From Elmis aenea (taxonomy: Eukaryota; Arthropoda; Insecta; Coleoptera; Elmidae): a DNA stretch of 64,000 bases. Below are positions 44,984-55,500 of the stretch, in pieces (position 1 is the first letter of the stretch; the number at the start of each line of letters is the position of its first letter). The position numbers were made by a program, and so were the translations under genes. Below the pieces are notes generated by a model, which worked only from the letters and a program-made list of their open reading frames with translations, did not search any database and was not told the origin of the DNA. The stretch covers positions 49,204,966 through 49,268,965 of the forward strand of contig OX393576.1 of the NCBI GenBank assembly GCA_947652605.1, read 5' to 3'.

Positions 44984-45744
44984 CAGCGTCATTCAAAAAG
45001 TATGCTACACATGGAAAAGTTTTTCATTATCGATTTCTCAGAAAATTTTAATTTTGATAAAAGTTGCTGCAAAGCCTAAAACAAATTTTAAGAGAAAAAG
45101 AACCAATAAAAGCACACTAGATTTTAGCGGTTTCAGAAATATTCGCAAAAGTAAAGTGCCCTTATTTTAATAGGTACAAAAAAATGAATAGGAAAAACTG
45201 ATTAAGAATTACAAATTAATACTTATTACGAAAATTGGGAGTATTTTTAAAATTTTTATTTTTACTAAATGTAACCCTAAAAAGTATACAACAAATGAAA
45301 AAGTTTTTTGTTATCGATTGCTCTCAGAAAATTATATTCCTAATAAAAGTTGGTACATGACCTTAAACTAATTTTAAAATGAAAAAAGTTTAATAAAAAG
45401 TCATATTACACTAGATTTTAGTGACTTTTGATTTTTTGAGTGTTAAAGTTACCATTAATATAATTATTGAAAATTAACCGTAAAATATCATAGTGGGTCA
45501 TATTTTTAAATTCTTAAAAATTTTTCCGAATAATTTTTTTGTACCTACCTGTTAAAATAAGGGCACATTTATTTTGCAAATTTTTCCAAAATCGCTAAAA
45601 TCCAGTGTCTTACAAATTTTTATTAATTTTTTAATCTTAAAATCCGTTTTAGGCCATGCACAAAATTTTATCAAGAATAAAATTATCTGAGAAATCGATA
45701 ATAAAAAACTTTTCCATTTGTTGCATACTTTTGGAATGACGCTG
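44984..45744. mobile_element. Foldback MITE with CAGCGTCATTC ends
   Basis: Ends CAGCGTCATTCAAAAAGTAT and ATACTTTTGGAATGACGCTG are inverted, followed by GGAAAAGTTTTT and ATCGATTTCTCAGA in both arms. A third, directly repeated copy of this terminal segment lies at about 45,273-45,390. AAGTGCCCTTATTTTAA near 45,155 has its inverted partner near 45,565. No target duplication could be fixed. Confidence 0.7.
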
Positions 45745-47109
45745 ATATTTTAGTCCGGTTTGGTTTAACATCATTTGTTTGTCAGTTTACTAAATTCATT
45801 TTAAAATATAATCTTTCTCCTCTGAAATTTAAAACAGTGAAACGTCATAACTAACGCATCGTCGCTTGCAAATATTAACAATAAATGTCATCACCAACTA
45901 CGGTTTTTATGTAATGGAAGATGAGGTAATGACAACTTAAAAATCATCATGTCGCATCTCAAATGTAACTAAAAAATTTCTAGAAATAAATAAACTATAA
46001 CATCTTGCTGAATCATTAAAAAACAACTCAGTTTTGAAGCAAGTTTAACAACTTTCACTTTTTGTCCTTGGGCTATATGAATCTCGAAAACGGATTAAGA
46101 TATTAGATTTTTGCTTTCTTTGTTAAATTTCTTGCATAAATTTTGGTCAAAAAGGTGCCATAAAAATATTTGTATATATTTGTTTAAAGTCGAATACCTC
46201 CCTACAATGCGATTAAAATCTGAGCACCTTGTGCATCCTTTAATTTTTTAATACTTTTATAAGCGTTGTCTGAGATCTTCATGTTCTTCATACTTTTCAT
46301 GTTGAGCCACACACCCTTTGTAATACATAATTTGTATATTGCAAGACCGTTTGCTTCATAAATTAAAAAAAAGATAAGTTAATATTACGTTGGAAACTAA
46401 TTTCCATGCACATCACATTTTCTATAATTAGGTATAATGCATGGGTACTTTTTATTGCTTAAAGTTGGGTAAAAACTTTGTGGGGTGTCTTAAAGCAGCA
46501 TTTAAAAAGGATTCATTTCTTATTAACTCAAATAGGTACCTAATTATTTAACTGTTATCTGATACTGAAATGTTTGTAATAATTAAAATTAACTGCATTT
46601 TATTTTATCAGTGTATTTATCAGAACAGCAAGATCCTTATTGTTTTTTTTTTAATTCATAGCAATAAAAAAAGTTAAAAGGTTTGTTTTTTAGTAAATTT
46701 TAGTATTATTTGCAACGCTGCTGTTCGTGTTATCAAAACATTTCCACGATACTGAATACAAGAATTGCCTCAAGCAAACCAAAAATTTCTTGTTTTTATT
46801 AATGTTTTATTTTCATTTTATTTCGTTCAAAAAAGTAAACACCACCGACTTTTTTCTGATAATATTGTTTAGGTAGGTAATTAAATAAATTTGTTTGGAG
46901 TATTACAAGATTGACCGGCTTTTAAACATGAAACTTTCGTTACGGTTATAACGGCTTAAAGTATTTTCTTGCAATGCAATAATGCCACGGCATATATCTG
47001 TAAATTTCGAAGCCATTTTTGAGTGATATGTTTGTTATTATCAAACGATGGGTACCTACTTTTTATATTCGCGAAATGAGATAAAAAGACACTGAAAAAT
47101 TCAGGTTCA
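45745..47109. other. AT-rich intergenic DNA
   Basis: No feature supported. Confidence 0.4.
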
Positions 47110-47760
47110 ATAATTTTATTTTTTAGTATATTCTATATGAACCTGTCTTATGTATACATTTGTTAGATCTTTCAATGAATTTTTCTAGACCTTCATAAAA
47201 ATAGTTTTCTGATCTGCTCATTCATTGTGGCTTGCAACGACTTATAGGCAAAATGCTATCCACGAAGGTTCTTTTTCAAGTTAGAAAATATGCAAAAATC
47301 CCCGATAACAATCCTGTGGATAACGTGCAGTGGAGCAGCTTCACAGATTTTTAAACAGCTCCAATAACTGCATGCAACACCGAACTCGGTGGTCTTTTTG
47401 ATGTGCTGTGAAACTTCTTGGCACCCACCTTTTGATGAATTTTGTCTGCCGTTGTTTCGGATATTTTGAACCCTTCTACGATAACTCTAAGTTTTAAGCA
47501 AATATTTTCTTTAAGGATTTCTCGACTTTTAAGACCTTTTCATGTGTAAGGACGTCACTTGGTCTACCACTGCGATCATCGCCTTTTAATGGTTTTTACC
47601 TTGTTTAAATAACCTTGACCAGTGACCACTTTTAAACCATGTTTTTTTTTTTTAATAATACCCATAGACTGCTTGCATTTTATTAAGGATGATTTCCACA
47701 CTTTTTTCTGGTTTTGTGTGGAATTTCATTACTGCACGAAACTTAGTATTCCACCTGTTA
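47110..47760 (-). pseudogene. mariner transposase pseudogene
   Basis: On the minus strand, in changing frames, the order is an N-terminal FHTKPEKSVEIILNKMQAVYG, then WFKSGHWSRLFKQG, DDRSGRPSDVLTHEKV, LRVIVEG, and far downstream YFYEGLEKFIERSNKCIHKT followed by GSY. The first and last blocks mirror the start (FxxKxxKSAAEIxxxLxxVYG) and end (FYxxGLxKxxxRxNKCI) of mariner transposases. The central catalytic Asp blocks are unrecognisable. It belongs to a different mariner subfamily from the 9.7-10.5 kb pseudogene. Confidence 0.65.
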
Positions 47761-48273
47761 TAAATAAATAATGTAACAAATGTTTAAAAAAAAAACAAAT
47801 CGTGCACCAACAAATACTAAAGTTTACCGCGCATACAAATATATCCCCCCTATTATTCTTTTTAAGGTTTCACATAAATATACCCAATATTTCATTATCG
47901 GCTTGAGCACTTCCAAGAAATGCCAAAACGATAAATTTTATAATTCTGAGATTATCTGTCGGATTACATACCGTTTCAAATTACAATTTTGTTACCAACT
48001 CACAAAGGGCACGTTGATATTAAATTTTATGTTACCCAATAGATATAAGGGAAGGAAATGAAAAAATTCTGGGGCACTTTAATGACGGCAATATTTTGAA
48101 TATTACTGTTTGGTTTAGAAGTAAATAAATAATTGAAAAAATCTATTGGTATTAATGTGTAAACAAAAAAAAATAAAGTTAATAAATAATACGTTTGTTG
48201 ATAAACGAAACCGAAACACCGACATTTTACATCCCAAAAAATACCCCTAAGATTGTATTGTGTTTGTGTGTGT
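47761..48273. other. AT-rich intergenic DNA
   Basis: A 93-codon frame at 47,780-48,061 has no recognisable domain. Nothing else seen. Confidence 0.35.
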
Positions 48274-49948
48274 TTTTTTAAATTTAATAATTGTTACGAT
48301 CTATTCTTAAGACTAAAAAGTAACTTACTTAGTTCTACAAGTATTCCTAGTATACTGAAAAAAATCAGATTACATTTTTTTGGCACTAATAGTGTTACAT
48401 TATATCAATTAAAAGGGTTTTTTCTCTTGAGTCTCCTTACTATATTTATGTTATCGAAAAGCTGGATAGCCTTAACCCGCGAGCCCACACATACCTGTCT
48501 TTTTGACCAGGTTTATAAATATTTTAATAGAACTTCTACATTGAAGGGGTGAGGGTCTTTAGCAGTGTGTCATGCACAGTCTGTAGAGTGTGTAGATGTT
48601 TTTTTAAGAAGTCACGTGATTTCGTTTGAAAGTTGTAGGTGTCTTTTTAACACCCGATCAATTACACCGGGACGCGTGTATAGACATCCACTCAATGCAG
48701 AGAGAGATGCAATAGATTTATTTGCCGCGAACATGCATTACAATACTGCATTAATTGTCCTAATTTAACCAATGCGCCAGGTACTTCCACTTAAAAACGT
48801 GTAAGAATTAACTTTTTTTAAATAAAATACTACTTTTCTTTGTAATTTGCATTTTTATTTGGCATTAATTCACATTAATCCATACCCGGTCAATTTGACC
48901 GAGGCGCGTGCTTCCGTGTAAACTTTTTCGCGCGTGCTCTCACGGGTTAATATTCACATGGTGCAGTAATCTTTTTTCTTTCTAAATTTCGCTGTCCACA
49001 AATTTCACTCCAAGGTTTCTATAAAGATCTTTGTTTCTTATGTACCAGGGTGCATGTACGATGTTTCTTGGTACCTACTTTATTTTTAAAAAATTGTATC
49101 ATTTATATGTTGTTTTTTGTTAATACAAGTCCAGAGCTATAAGCTATAGGTCAACACTGGTTTTTATATCAGCTTGTATAGTAGAAGCTTATTAAGTACT
49201 GGCATTGCAGAATTTCTTCCCAAGGGTATATACATTTTTCAATATCTAATACCTAACTCCTCTCTTTTCTTTCTGACATGAACTTTCCATCAAAGTTTAG
49301 GGTCAAGTGTTAAGCTGAGGTATTTGACTATGTTAGTATATTTTATTATCTAACCATTTATGTATGTGTTCTATCCGTTTGTTTGTGAAATCAATATGGA
49401 CTGACTTGGTTTCGTTAGGTTTTATTCTCCACCTTTTTATCTAGCTTTGAAATTATTGACGACTGCTTGCAGCTTGTTTGCTGTTACCTCGTTGCTTTGT
49501 CTGACAGCTAGAATAGCACTATCGTCAGCAAAAGTAGCTATTGTGTTGTTTTCTTGTACTGGGAGATCACAAGTAAGGAGTAAGCAAAGAACTGGACCCA
49601 AGAAACTACCCTGTGGCACTTCAGCTTTAATTTTTTTGAGCCATCTTCCTGCTTGATTCTAAAATATCTCTTTGATAAATAAGAAATAATATCTGTGTAC
49701 TATTTGGGAAGAATATGTTTTAATTTATTATGCAGTCCTTCGTGTCAAACCTTATTAAATGCTTGGGCTACATCCAGAAATACTGAGGGACTTTTGTTCT
49801 TCTTGTAATACTTTTTTTTAATGTTATTAATTATCCTTTGAACTTGGTCAACTGTGTTTATGTCTAAGTGCAAATTGGTGATTTGGAATCAAATGTTTTC
49901 TTTCGATTATTTTCAGAAGCAATTTCTCGAAAAGTTTAGACATGATAG
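48274..49948 (-). pseudogene. jockey-clade LINE, 5'-truncated and interrupted
   Basis: Minus-strand copy of the LINE family found at 56.5-58.75 kb. The 3' end begins at a T-rich run (48,274) and carries the same 3' UTR motif (AGACTAAAAAGTAACTTA). The C-terminal coding end corresponds to AIQLLDN..RRLKRKKPF. The piggyBac MITE (48,476-48,946) interrupts it. Coding resumes through the APWY region (48,951-49,170), KVHVRKKRE, VPQGSFLGPVL / FADDSAIL (49,437-49,619) and VFLDVAQAF, and stops abruptly at MSKLFEKLL (49,948), next to the Penelope-like element. Many frame changes; only short open stretches remain. Confidence 0.8.
48476..48946. mobile_element. piggyBac-type MITE inserted in the LINE
   Basis: Perfect TTAA on both sides (48,472-48,475 and 48,947-48,950). 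Inverted ends CCCGCGAGCCCACAC and GCGCGTGCTCTCACGGG. The flanking DNA joins into one continuous LINE sequence when the MITE is removed: GCTGGATAGCC before it and TATTCAC after it correspond to one stretch of the intact LINE. A GGTCAATTTGACC palindrome lies near the right end. Confidence 0.88.
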
Positions 49949-49959
49949 TTTTCTATTTT

Positions 49960-51302
49960 ATTCTTGAGGCTTTCGCGGCCGTTATCCATAATACACTCTT
50001 GGTTTCCGGGTTTGGAACCGCGTCTTCTATATTTAGAAGTAGTTGACGTTTCGACCATTGTGTCTTGGTCTTTTTCAAAAACGACTAATTTGTGAGGGAT
50101 GTTGCTGGGTTTATATAGCCCGCTTGTGGAGGCGTGGTGGATTTGTTCTGCCTCAGTGATTTTGTAATGACTGGTTTCCAGATGTTTGGGAGTTGTATGC
50201 CTGTGTCTCTGTTGTAGTTGTTTGGGTTCTTGATGATTTCCAATGATTCTCGATATAATCTTGGCCAGAAATGGTTTGCGCGGGCCAGTAGTTTTGTTTC
50301 TCTGAAGAGGATGTTGTGTCCTGTACCCTGGGCGTGTTCTGCTACCGCTGATTTATCGACTTGTTTTCTTGTTGTTTGTCCTTCGTGTTCTTTGAGACGC
50401 GTTTGTATACTCCTGCCAGTCTGTCCTATGTATACTTTTCCACAGGAGCAAGGTATGCTATATATTCCCGCGTGGTGTAGTCCTGTGTCGTGTGTTCTTC
50501 TTAATTTATTCGAGAGCTTCAAAGGAGCGTTGAAAACGGTTTTGATTTTATGTTTTTGTAGAAGCTTTGATATTTTGTTAGTCACTCCGCTGATGTAGGG
50601 CAAGTAAGTCGTAGCGATGTATTCTTTCTTTTCTTTTCCTTCTTTTGGCGTGGCTCTCGTGACCATGTTCAGTTCTTCTTTAATGTTTTCTGGTGTGCAT
50701 ATCTCTTTAGCCCTATGTATTAATGTGTTGATCACCGATTGTTTTTGGGCCGGGTGGTGATGTGATGCAGCATTTAGATATCGGTTGGTATGGGTCGGTT
50801 TACGGTAAACGCTGTGGCTAAGTGTTCCGTTTGCTTCTCTTTTGACCAGTTTGTCCAGAAAGGGTAACGCGCCATTCTTCTCTTCCTCCATCGTAAATTT
50901 TATGTTCTTGTGTAGGTTGTTCAGGTGTGTTAAAAAATCTTGAAGTGGTTCTTTTCCATGTTCCCAGATGACGAAGGTGTCGTCTACGTATCGGAACCAG
51001 TGTTTCGGTTTCAATTTGCTGGAGAGTAGGGCTTGTTCTTCGAAGGCTTCCATGTATAAGTTGGCGAGTGCCGGTGATAATGGTGAACCCATGGCTGCTC
51101 CCTGCCATGGGTTCACTGAGGCAGAACAAATCCATCAAGCGGAACGCCACGCTACGCCTCCACAAGCTGGATATATAAACCCAGCAACATCCCTCACAAA
51201 TTAGTCGTTTTTGAAAAAGACCAAGACACAATGGTCGAAACGTCAACTACTTCTAAATATAGAAGACGCGGTTCCAAACCCGGAAACCAAGATTGTATTA
51301 TG
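49960..51302 (-). mobile_element. Penelope-like element with inverted terminal repeat
   Basis: The coding strand is minus. The 3' region (49,987-50,156) reappears inverted at the 5' side (51,113-51,302), e.g. CTTGGTTTCCGGGTTTGGAA and ACGTTTCGACCATTGTG. The 5' copy has about 20 extra bases near 51,140-51,160. The arms enclose a 5'-truncated reverse transcriptase with a GIY-YIG endonuclease. Inverted or direct partial end copies are a known Penelope feature. Its left edge abuts the truncated jockey LINE. Confidence 0.85.
50085..51116 (-). CDS. Penelope-type reverse transcriptase/GIY-YIG, 5'-truncated
   Basis: 343 codons, open throughout. Residues 10-15 (GSPLSP) and 43-46 (YVDD, catalytic Asp pair) are reverse-transcriptase motifs 4 and 5; the thumb region follows. 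A Cys-containing linker (CSC near 223-225) leads to the GIY-YIG nuclease: GIY at 217-219, YIG at 229-231, Arg of GRSIQTRLKEHE near 235-240, and the likely catalytic Glu in YRESLEI at 290. This RT plus C-terminal GIY-YIG fusion defines the endonuclease-bearing Penelope-like elements. Fingers and N-terminus (RT motifs 1-3) are missing: the first codons run into the inverted repeat, so the Met start is not the original one. The last 20 residues lie inside the terminal repeat. Not functional alone as an RT; the nuclease domain looks whole. Confidence 0.9.
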   Translation of the reverse strand: MNPWQGAAMGSPLSPALANLYMEAFEEQALLSSKLKPKHWFRYVDDTFVIWEHGKEPLQDFLTHLNNLHKNIKFTMEEEKNGALPFLDKLVKREANGTLSHSVYRKPTHTNRYLNAASHHHPAQKQSVINTLIHRAKEICTPENIKEELNMVTRATPKEGKEKKEYIATTYLPYISGVTNKISKLLQKHKIKTVFNAPLKLSNKLRRTHDTGLHHAGIYSIPCSCGKVYIGQTGRSIQTRLKEHEGQTTRKQVDKSAVAEHAQGTGHNILFRETKLLARANHFWPRLYRESLEIIKNPNNYNRDTGIQLPNIWKPVITKSLRQNKSTTPPQAGYINPATSLTN

Positions 51303-53411
51303 ATAGGTTTCTGTTAATAAAGTTAAATTAACACAAATTAATTCTTTCGAAGGGCCACAAACTTTAGTAAATGATGTGAATGGTTTCTTGTTATTTATTT
51401 AAAAAGTTAATGAAATTGTATATAAAAAATTAAACTTAGTTGATTCATTTTTAATACTTTTTAAATTCGTAATAAAATTTTGTATTAAATATTATGCAAG
51501 ATTCATTGTGCCTACAATCAACAGTTTTGGTGTAATTAACGTTTTTATAAAGTAACTACGAGACAATATTGAAAAAATGTAAATATAATTCAAATAGATG
51601 TAAACGAATATAACTGTTGCAGGCATTCAGTTTACTAGCACGAGCAATTTAAAATTAGAAACTATTTACCCCGCATTTAAGAATTAATTGTATCATCGTG
51701 TTACAATTCTGTACTTAATTAATTAAAGCAGACCCCATCCCTTTATTTAAAATTTAAATGCTTTGACCACCGAATAAATGTGTTAGCGTTAATCGATTTG
51801 AATCTTATTCATTGAACAGTTGTGTGTTAATCGTTGGTTTATTGTTCGTTTACACCAAACACTGGCGGCAAAGGGAAAGCCGAACTTGGGGAAAGACGTC
51901 ATATGAGGGAAGTCCATGCTAAACAATCGAATCGCGACTAACGCGCCCCCGATTTCGTATTAAACGGGCAAATATAAAATCAGTTTTACGATAATAGAAT
52001 ATTAAGCGGCTTAGTTTTCGACACTATTTAGCTGTAACTCCGGCGCACCTGCTGAGCTTAGCATAAAATGCTCGGGGATCCTAAAATTTAACAAGGATTA
52101 CGCGCCCAATAAAATCCACATTACACAGCTTGTTAAAGGCCCTAACTTCACATTAGGAAGCGTAGCCAACTTTATTATCTGACCGAGTTTACGGCCACTT
52201 TTATTTGGTATTATAAACCCATATTTTATTAACATACCTAGCAGGGGCATTAAAACGGAATAATAAAAATTGTAAATTAGAACACCACGGTTATGAACGG
52301 TTGTAAAAGTTTTATTTTAGCTCCGCGTATTGAAACAAAATCTAAACGCTCCAAATGATTTCGTCAAATGCAACGAGATTGAGGCAAGAATTTCTTTATT
52401 AAATAATAAAGCTGGATGATGTCTGAGCCAAATTAGCTCTGGACTAATTAAAAATCCCCAGTACGGCCAAGCTGGCCCGGATAAATCAACACTAGTCCTT
52501 GTTAGTGAGAAACTCGAGTCCTGCCTTGATTATTCATAGTTTGTTCTTATTTCGCGCGAGCTTTTTATTCTAATTTACTTCGTACACGAGCGATAAATTT
52601 AATTTATTTAGACGGATGCTAGCTACACCCGCATTTTTGTCTCAGATTAAGACTTTGAGAAAGTTAAATGCAAAGCCGGCGTGTACATATCGCAATTTTG
52701 CACATAAAGGGGACATTGCAGCAGAATTTCTATGCTAAATGCGCGTGCATTTAGCATAGAGGCGATCGGTGCTCTTGGGCAGAGCTATTTCTCGCTTAGC
52801 TTGTGTTTTCTCGCTGGTAAATGCGTTGTTTATCCCTAGGGAACTCATAAAAGTGATCCAATCATCTCCCACATCGTCAGCCACTACCGGTGGACTGAGT
52901 GGAACGTGCTGACCCCTAACTTCCACTAAATTTGTTAGTGAACATGTTCGTGTTGAACCCGCATGCATTAAACATAAACTTGTACCGCAAATATGAAAAT
53001 GTATAAATAAGTTTTTAATAACTAATTAAATATTGACGGACGGCGTATTTATAGCCGTTTCACAAAATGCTTGATCGTAGCTATTAATTTTTTGTCGCCA
53101 TATCGTTTTTGGGCCAATTTAACTTAGTGGTAGCGAACCTTATTACTTTCGTGTCAAAAAAGGCGATAGTAAAACAGTTAAAAGCGCATACACATGTCTA
53201 CTGAGTGATCACATATTTTGCGCTATTTGCTAATTAACGCAGTCAATAAATTAATTCCTAAATTTAAGTAACATGCTTCTAAAACTCAGTTAGTGCGAAC
53301 TTATGAAGATCAGCAGTAAGAAAATATTGCGTACACTACCCTCTTTACCGTAAAACATCGACTATAATACGCACTTTTACTCATTAAAGCCCGCTTAAAC
53401 GAGGGTGTATA
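51303..53411. other. Apparently unique DNA, possible host non-coding region
   Basis: From about 51,830 on, composition is more balanced than elsewhere and I find no transposon ends. TAATTA, AATTAAAAATC and similar homeodomain-like motifs are present but not statistically meaningful by eye. A hairpin, TCTATGCTAAATGC and GCATTTAGCATAGA with a 4-base loop, lies at 52,729-52,760. A 77-codon minus-strand frame (52,735-52,968) has no recognisable domain. Confidence 0.35.
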
Positions 53412-53419
53412 GTGTATAC

Positions 53420-53506
53420 CAGCGATTCTTACTACAAACTAGGGGGCCGCGAAAATATTTTAGGATATTTAGTGGGCCGCGACCACTAAAAGGTTAAGAA
53501 CCACTG
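53420..53506. mobile_element. 87-bp hAT micro-MITE
   Basis: Ends CAGCGATTCTTACTACAAAC and GGTTAAGAACCACTG, with GGGCCGCG near both, flanked by a perfect 8-bp duplication GTGTATAC (53,412-53,419 and 53,507-53,514). It is little more than the two terminal repeats joined together. hAT origin follows from the 8-bp TSD and CAGTGGTTCTTAACC-like ends. Confidence 0.85.
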
Positions 53507-53651
53507 GTGTATACTATACTGGCGTACAAAAAATACGTTATTTTCAATATTGAACAATCACATCAAACAGACGCATTTCGCGCTCTTGGCAACAGCGCTC
53601 CATAACCGCGTTGCAGTAATAAATATGTTCAATGTATAAATACCATATCTA

Positions 53652-53673
53652 TCTTCTTCTTCTTCTTCTTCTT
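53652..53673. repeat. (CTT)n microsatellite
   Basis: About seven tandem CTT units immediately before the TA flank of the next MITE. Confidence 0.9.
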
Positions 53674-53678
53674 ATATA

Positions 53679-54478
53679 CAGGGTGCTTAAAAAATGGCGG
53701 ATCAACGCCATACTACACTATCCAGTAGCACCTTCTAAGTATTAGAAAAATGTTTAAAAAATTCTACCTTCATTAAATCTTGGAGATATGATGGTCTGAA
53801 AATTGAAATTTAACATTTTTATTATTAGCCCTATTTGATTATTTCGACAACTTTCTGAAAGCAACGGGTTTTAAATAATGCCCAATAATAATTTTTATGT
53901 AAATTAGAGAAAAAATCCGTTTGTGAAGGAATTTTATTTTTCATGTTTTGCAAAAAAAAATTATAATAATGATTTGGCAACCAAGCGATTATTTTGATAA
54001 GTTAGGTATTACATTTTAAGCTACCTATGAAATTTGATTGAATAAGTCACTTGACATAAAAATTCCAACCTGTCATTCAAAACGTCATTATCCTCGTTGT
54101 ACTTTAATCAACAAACGAAAATGTATTCAGCCCGAGAATACAGAGATATGCATTTGGCATTTGGCAGATGTAACATCGTTTATGTATTGTAGCAATTATT
54201 TATTTTTCCTTCTAAATCTGACACACTAGGTATATCATGACATCAGTAAAGTGTCTTCTTAACTTGGACGCCTACTAGGTAGAATAACAAAATTTCAACC
54301 CTTTAATTCGAGTGCTCGTCAGCAGCATCAGCACATAGTTGCCACATCTAGCGTAAATTAAAACCTCTATATTTTCTGGAATTCATGAGGTAGAATTTTT
54401 TTAACATTTTTCTAATTCTCAGAGGGTGCTACTGGATAGTGTAGTATGGCGTTGATCCGCCATTTTTTAAGCACCCTG
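53679..54478. mobile_element. TA-flanked MITE, 800 bp
   Basis: CAGGGTGCTTAAAAAATGGC on the left and its inverted copy GCCATTTTTTAAGCACCCTG-type on the right, TA on both sides. Inverted arms reach about 95 bp (through GATCAACGCCATACTACAC, TATCCAGTAGCACC and TTAGAAAAATGTT) with few mismatches. No coding sequence recognised. Confidence 0.9.
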
Positions 54479-54484
54479 TATATA

Positions 54485-55005
54485 AAAGAGCTTGTTTGTT
54501 TGTTTGTTTGTGTGTTTGTTTGTTTGTTCGCTATAGAATCCTAGGTCCGTTGACCGATCGGGACCAAATTTTGCACAGTTAGTATTTAGGACCTTGCAGA
54601 TCCAACGCCAAACTTTAAGTAAAAGCACATATTACCAATTTAAAAAAAAAAAATTACTTGGACGGGATTCGATCTTATGTCGGCAAATACCTGGTCATAA
54701 CACGATACGGCGCGGTGTATTTCACAAGTAAAGATTGTTTTGTATACAATTAGTAATAAATGTACATGAAGTATTATTTTTATTAGTACATTTTTAATTG
54801 AAACAAGACGAAAGAAAATAAATTTGAGTTATTATTCAATTTTTAAGCAATAAATAGCTATTTTTTAAGGAATTATAAGAAAATGAAAAGATGATTGATC
54901 AGAGTATGTCATTTGTGTATGATTTGGAATTATTGGGCTTATTCAAGTTAAAACAGTAATTAAAATTGTAATCGCCCGTGCAACGCCGGGTAAACCATCT
55001 TGTTA
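54485..55005. repeat. (GTTT)n-headed dispersed repeat, class uncertain
   Basis: Begins with a GTTT array (54,489-54,530), then TGACCGATCGGGACCAAATT, and ends with CGCCCGTGCAACGCCGGGTA (about 54,972-54,991), which can form a CCCG/CGGG hairpin. Such (GTTT)n heads and CCCGTGC..GCCGGG tails occur in common insect non-autonomous repeats. On the minus strand ATCGAATCCCG near 54,670 resembles a Pol III B box. Helitron-like or SINE-like origin cannot be settled. Confidence 0.35.
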
Positions 55006-55500
55006 TGTATAAAATACCTATATTGCTAACACTTGCGAATTTGTGTAACACACTCAACGGTACAGATATACATTCTCTCTTTTTAATGCGGCGATTAGAC
55101 CATACAAAGCTAATTGAATACATTTGACTGAAAAACGTGAGAAGCACGTGTAATCAGGGATGGAAAACGTAACGTAACGATACCCGATAACGTTATAATA
55201 ACGATTCAACTATAATTTTTTATACAATAACGTAACGATATTTTTGTAACGTTATATAACGTTATAATAACCGATAACGTTTCGTTAAAAGTTATTTTGT
55301 ATCGTATTTCTCTATAAATTAAATTTTTATATGGCGATCTTTTTATTTTCTGAAGATATAATATTTTGTTTGTATTTTAGAAATTAAAACGAAAATAAAA
55401 TATCTCAACCTCAACCTAATTTTGTAGGTACTATTTTTTAAATTTATATTTACAGATCCCAAAAATAATTTCAGTGTTACAAATAAAAATTATTTTTATA

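Noticed and set aside
48253..48552. 99-codon plus-strand frame
   Set aside because: It is antisense to the jockey 3' end and crosses into the piggyBac MITE.
52735..52968. 77-codon minus-strand frame as a host gene
   Set aside because: No recognisable domain, no splice or promoter support, and its end overlaps a hairpin.
54660..54720. tRNA-like B box on the minus strand
   Set aside because: ATCGAATCCCG resembles a B box, but no cloverleaf or A box could be formed; kept only as a hint of SINE origin.
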